From positions 1-64,000 of the forward strand of contig NZ_JAOCCU010000034.1 in assembly GCF_029840635.1 (NCBI RefSeq): DNA of 64,000 nt, in the 5' to 3' direction. Numbering within the stretch: position 1 is the first letter of the stretch; each line of letters opens with the position of its first letter. A program made the translations under genes and the position numbers. A model generated the notes under the pieces. It searched no databases and was not told the DNA's origin. It was given only the letters and a program-made list of their open reading frames with translations. Positions 61,983 to 64,000 of the stretch are shown piece after piece. The DNA is from Mitsuaria sp. GD03876 (GTDB taxonomy: Bacteria; Pseudomonadota; Gammaproteobacteria; Burkholderiales; Burkholderiaceae_C).

Positions 61983-62459
61983 TCACGCCAATCGTCGGTC
62001 GTAATGCCACGCTCGCAGTTTGACGGCGACGATGTGTCTGACTGCGGGATGCGTCGGGTTGATCAACACATTCGATTCCTCGGGGACGATCACGGAAGGA
62101 ACGACGAGCAAGGGGGTGTCGTTTGCCGCCAGCCAGCCATCGCCAAGATCAAGCGAGATCCTTCCCTCCGGAATGGCGCTCCAACCCGGATTCAGGTCTT
62201 CGAGTCTGAGGACAGCCTTGAGAGCCCACACGTCATCCGGCACATCGATTCGAATCAGATACCGATTCAGCGGCAAGGCGTTGTCCTGTAGATGCACCAC
62301 GGTTTCGAGACACGACAGCGAGGCAGTGACCGAGGTGTACACGACGGCGCGACCAGGACGATTCCATCGACCACCCGTGATCTCCGCGCCTTTGCCGCCG
62401 AGGTCCTCTGCCAGGTAGTCGCGGGTATCGGTTGCGATTCGCCAGAGCTGGACCGTCAC
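61983..62459 (-). CDS. RES-domain toxin
   Basis: A 158-aa RES-family protein; such toxins degrade NAD+. The conserved Arg lies in LWRIATDTRDY, followed by GGKGAEITGGRWNRPGRAVVYTS and SLSCLETVVHL, giving the Arg-Glu-Ser set for which the family is named. The start is GTG overlapping the TGA of the antitoxin (GTGA), so translation is coupled to the antitoxin. Codon use is less GC-biased than in the core genes, and the pair sits in a lower-GC patch, consistent with transfer. It converges with the TRAP gene. Confidence 0.88.
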   Translation of the reverse strand: MTVQLWRIATDTRDYLAEDLGGKGAEITGGRWNRPGRAVVYTSVTASLSCLETVVHLQDNALPLNRYLIRIDVPDDVWALKAVLRLEDLNPGWSAIPEGRISLDLGDGWLAANDTPLLVVPSVIVPEESNVLINPTHPAVRHIVAVKLRAWHYDRRLA

Positions 62460-63001
62460 GCGTAGGCTCCGCTCTGCATCCGCGCGAGCAGGCTTGAGAT
62501 CAATTGCTGGCCTTCCGACGTGTCCATGAACTCCGCAGGCTTCCTGCCCCCGAGCGCGGGCAGGGGCGCATCCAGCCAGGTCGCAGTCCAGGCCGGCGCG
62601 TCGAAGCCGGCGGGATCTCCCGATTCGTCGACCATCGCCTGCACTTGTCCGACCAGACGAGCCATGCCGATCACTTTGGAACTCTCGTCCGGCGAGAGCA
62701 GCTTGTTTTCGCGCACCTTGCGCTCTACGGTGGCCCTCGCCAGACCCAGGGTGCCCAGCAGCTTCTCCTTGGGCATCTCCATTTGCCTGGCGATATCCTC
62801 GACGACGCAGGGATGAACGCCCTGCTTGACGATGACAACGCGCTCCATCGGCTCCGCGTAGAAGAGGATCCGGTAACTCTCGGCGCTCAGGTGCTCCTTG
62901 CATGCGAACGCGAGGATCTTCTGCGCCGGCGCGATGCGTTGGGCAGACGCCTTCGTCGACGTCTTCATTGCTTGCCGTGCCGTTGAAATTGACTTCGCCA
63001 T
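62456..63001 (-). CDS. Xre/MbcA/ParS-type antitoxin of the RES pair
   Basis: A 181-aa antitoxin: a basic N-terminus, a helix-turn-helix-like Xre part (VVEDIARQMEMPKEKLLGTLGLARATVERKVREN) and a C-terminal MbcA/ParS toxin-binding domain (MARLVGQVQAMVDESGDPAGFDAPAWTATWLDAPLPALGGRKPAEFM, ending near the toxin gene). The start ATG at 63001 has AAAGGAG upstream and is inside a palindrome. Such antitoxins block RES toxins and repress their own operon. Longer frames to 63055 are less likely because of that Shine-Dalgarno. It is followed by the toxin gene with a 4-nt overlap. Confidence 0.87.
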   Translation of the reverse strand: MAKSISTARQAMKTSTKASAQRIAPAQKILAFACKEHLSAESYRILFYAEPMERVVIVKQGVHPCVVEDIARQMEMPKEKLLGTLGLARATVERKVRENKLLSPDESSKVIGMARLVGQVQAMVDESGDPAGFDAPAWTATWLDAPLPALGGRKPAEFMDTSEGQQLISSLLARMQSGAYA

Positions 63002-63002
63002 G

Positions 63003-63040
63003 ATGCGCTCCTTTGAGCGCATAGTATTGCTCATATGAGC
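63003..63040 (-). promoter_or_regulatory. Two palindromes over the antitoxin promoter/start
   Basis: ATGCGCTC and GAGCGCAT (8 bp arms, 63003-63022) flank the Shine-Dalgarno. GCTCATATGAGC (63029-63040) is a perfect 12-bp palindrome further upstream. Both share GCTC/GAGC half sites and may be operators for the antitoxin; the first could also fold in the mRNA and hide the ribosome site. Confidence 0.55.
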
Positions 63041-63065
63041 GTTTCCGGCAGCCATGCATTTCCTT

Positions 63066-63269
63066 TCATGTGAGCCGTGCCTTCACAGGCACGGGACGGC
63101 GATCGAGGATTGGCGTGCGATCGGGCCAGAACGGCGCGACGCGCACCTCGTCGCCGGGTGGGTCGGAGGGCGGCAGTTCGCACTGCCTTTCGACAGCGCG
63201 CCATGCGATTTCCCGGGCCAGCAGATGCCCGGTGCTTGCGACTTGCTCATGCGTGACTTCAACAGACAT
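63066..63269 (-). CDS. Small protein of unknown function next to the RES pair
   Basis: A 67-aa predicted protein with GGAAG 5 nt before the ATG at 63269. It starts MSVEVTHEQVASTGHLLAR and continues as a Pro/Asp/Arg-rich segment (LPPSDPPGDEVRVAPFW). No domain is recognised and there is no signal peptide. It lies 64 bp upstream of the antitoxin on the same strand. It may be a real short gene or an artefact; the ribosome site and lack of a rival frame favour a gene. Confidence 0.4.
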   Translation of the reverse strand: MSVEVTHEQVASTGHLLAREIAWRAVERQCELPPSDPPGDEVRVAPFWPDRTPILDRRPVPVKARLT

Positions 63270-63512
63270 GTCGTCTTCCTTTCGGAGGGCAGGGAGGGTC
63301 CACCGGGAAGGCGCGACGGCACGCGTCATCGGGGTGATCGTGAAGCCGATGGCAACGGGAACAAGTAGAGGCGGCTACTGGAACCAGTGACGATGCCCGC
63401 GTTGTTCGATGGATGCGCGCTCGCACACCAATCAGAGGGCCGTCCTCAGGACGAATCGGCGATCAGCAAGACCTGGCACTGACCTTCATCGCAGCGATGC
63501 GTGGAGGTCGAT
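63270..63512. other. Non-coding gap before the RelE-type gene
   Basis: The 243-bp gap between the small minus-strand gene and the RelE-type gene has several short frames on both strands without ribosome sites. I see no repeat, terminator or recognisable promoter, apart from a more balanced base composition than in the core genes. Confidence 0.4.
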
Positions 63513-63905
63513 GTGGCCGTGTATGCAGTCAAGGTCTTCAGGCGCTGGATGCAGAAGGAAGGTCTTGCTGATCGAGACATCTGTTGTGCCGTGGTTGAGA
63601 TGTCACGCGGGTTGATCGACGCGCGTCTCGGTCGAGGGCTGTTCAAGAAGCGCATCGCCCGAAACGGTCAAGGAAAGCGTGGTGCCTATCGAACGATCGT
63701 GGCCACTCTGGAATCGGGCCACTGGTTCTTCATCTACGGTTTCGCGAAGAGCGATCAGGAAAACATCAGCTCGTTGAAAGAAGTCCATTGCCGCCTGGCG
63801 GCGAGGCAGCTTCTTTCAATGAACGCCGAACAGCGTGAAGACCAGGTCGCAATAGGAGAACTTTCCAAGGTGGAGTGCCATGCACAAGTCTCGAAACCTC
63901 TCTGA
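63513..63905 (+). CDS. RelE/HigB-type toxin
   Basis: A 130-aa protein resembling the RelE-like toxin family PF06296. Typical segments: VFRRWMQKEGLADRDICCAVVEMSRGLIDARLGRGLFKKRIARNGQGKRGAYRTIVATLES and FFIYGFAKSDQENI. The family cleaves mRNA on the ribosome or inhibits growth. GTG 63513 is used since GGAGG lies 5 nt upstream; GTG 63501 would add four residues. The C-terminus extends past the family core (SMNAEQREDQVAIGELSKVECH). A partner antitoxin would be expected downstream, where an ORF starts at 63880. No partner is seen upstream in the 63270-63512 gap. Confidence 0.8.
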   Translation: MAVYAVKVFRRWMQKEGLADRDICCAVVEMSRGLIDARLGRGLFKKRIARNGQGKRGAYRTIVATLESGHWFFIYGFAKSDQENISSLKEVHCRLAARQLLSMNAEQREDQVAIGELSKVECHAQVSKPL

Positions 63906-64000
63906 TCGAATGATGCTTCGAACCTTCTTCAATCTCTATAGGGAGGGCTGGGTAAGTCGGACGGAGTACATGGGGATGCAGCCCCACTATCGGCCGCGCG
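63880..64000 (+). CDS. Unidentified ORF, cut by the window end
   Basis: An open frame starting ATG 63880, with GGAG 4 nt upstream and 26 nt overlap with the RelE-type gene. Its 40 visible residues begin MHKSRNLSDRMMLRTFFNLY and contain REGWVSRTEYMGMQPHYR. I do not recognise it. The position suggests the antitoxin of the RelE-type toxin or another gene of the same unit, but it does not look like a typical HTH antitoxin start. Confidence 0.35.
   Translation, partial: MHKSRNLSDRMMLRTFFNLYREGWVSRTEYMGMQPHYRPR

Noticed and set aside
63766-63987. Minus-strand frame opposite the RelE-type gene
   Set aside because: No ribosome site or domain, and it overlaps two plus-strand frames with better support.

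Overview
The window is GC-rich (about 70% by eye) chromosomal DNA, densely coding, with no rRNA, tRNA, transposase, integrase or CRISPR array that I could recognise. The gene content points to a betaproteobacterium of the order Burkholderiales, probably near Roseateles/Mitsuaria/Rubrivivax: eno-ftsB synteny, suhB divergent from trmJ-cysE, PEP-CTERM proteins, a rdgC gene, and many acyl-CoA and DMT-transporter genes. The genus is an inference; no marker RNA is present.

Layout. 1-6616: a minus-strand operon (two paired acyl-CoA dehydrogenases, a DUF3617 protein, a P1-family peptidase cut by the window edge) diverges from an isoaspartyl peptidase, a DMT transporter and a 3-hydroxyisobutyryl-CoA hydrolase. 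6768-22683 is an accessory stretch. It holds two TonB-dependent receptors, one behind a clear Fur box. It also holds two diverged copies of a small two-gene cassette (unknown protein plus HEPN-like protein), each preceded by a similar structured leader of about 150 bp. Between the cassettes lie a secreted PHP/DUF3604-like protein and an overlapping operon: PPIase, HupE/UreJ-like protein, 2OG-Fe(II) oxygenase-like protein and a 1020-aa membrane spermidine-synthase-like protein. 22783-28046: a minus-strand operon of a PEP-CTERM protein, a variant S8/S53 peptidase and a lipoprotein penicillin-acylase-family enzyme, with a sigma-54-type promoter upstream. 28375-41287: unknown secreted proteins, dusA, ogt, a cupin protein, an AraC regulator, rdgC, a FrnE-like oxidoreductase, two metallo-hydrolases, two DMT transporters, a class III aminotransferase and a divergent Lrp-type regulator.

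41346-61912 is mostly core genome: DUF455 ferritin-like protein, gamma carbonic anhydrase, hslO, a probable NAD-precursor salvage trio (periplasmic 5'-nucleotidase, NadR-like kinase, pnuC), ftsB, eno, pyrG, mutS, suhB, trmJ, cysE, slyD, a MoaB/MogA protein, yjgA/darP, pmbA and a TakP-like TRAP binding protein. 61983-64000 is lower in GC and looks like a toxin-antitoxin patch: a RES/Xre pair with palindromes over its promoter and start region, a small unknown gene, a RelE-type toxin and an unfinished ORF.

The best candidate for an undescribed system is the duplicated leader + unknown protein + HEPN-like protein cassette (8944-10064 and 19198-20287). The proteins have diverged widely, but the untranslated leader keeps a hairpin with compensating changes and several identical blocks. 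The stretch from 4.5 to 18 kb is also rich in short tandem and palindromic repeats, some translated in frame.
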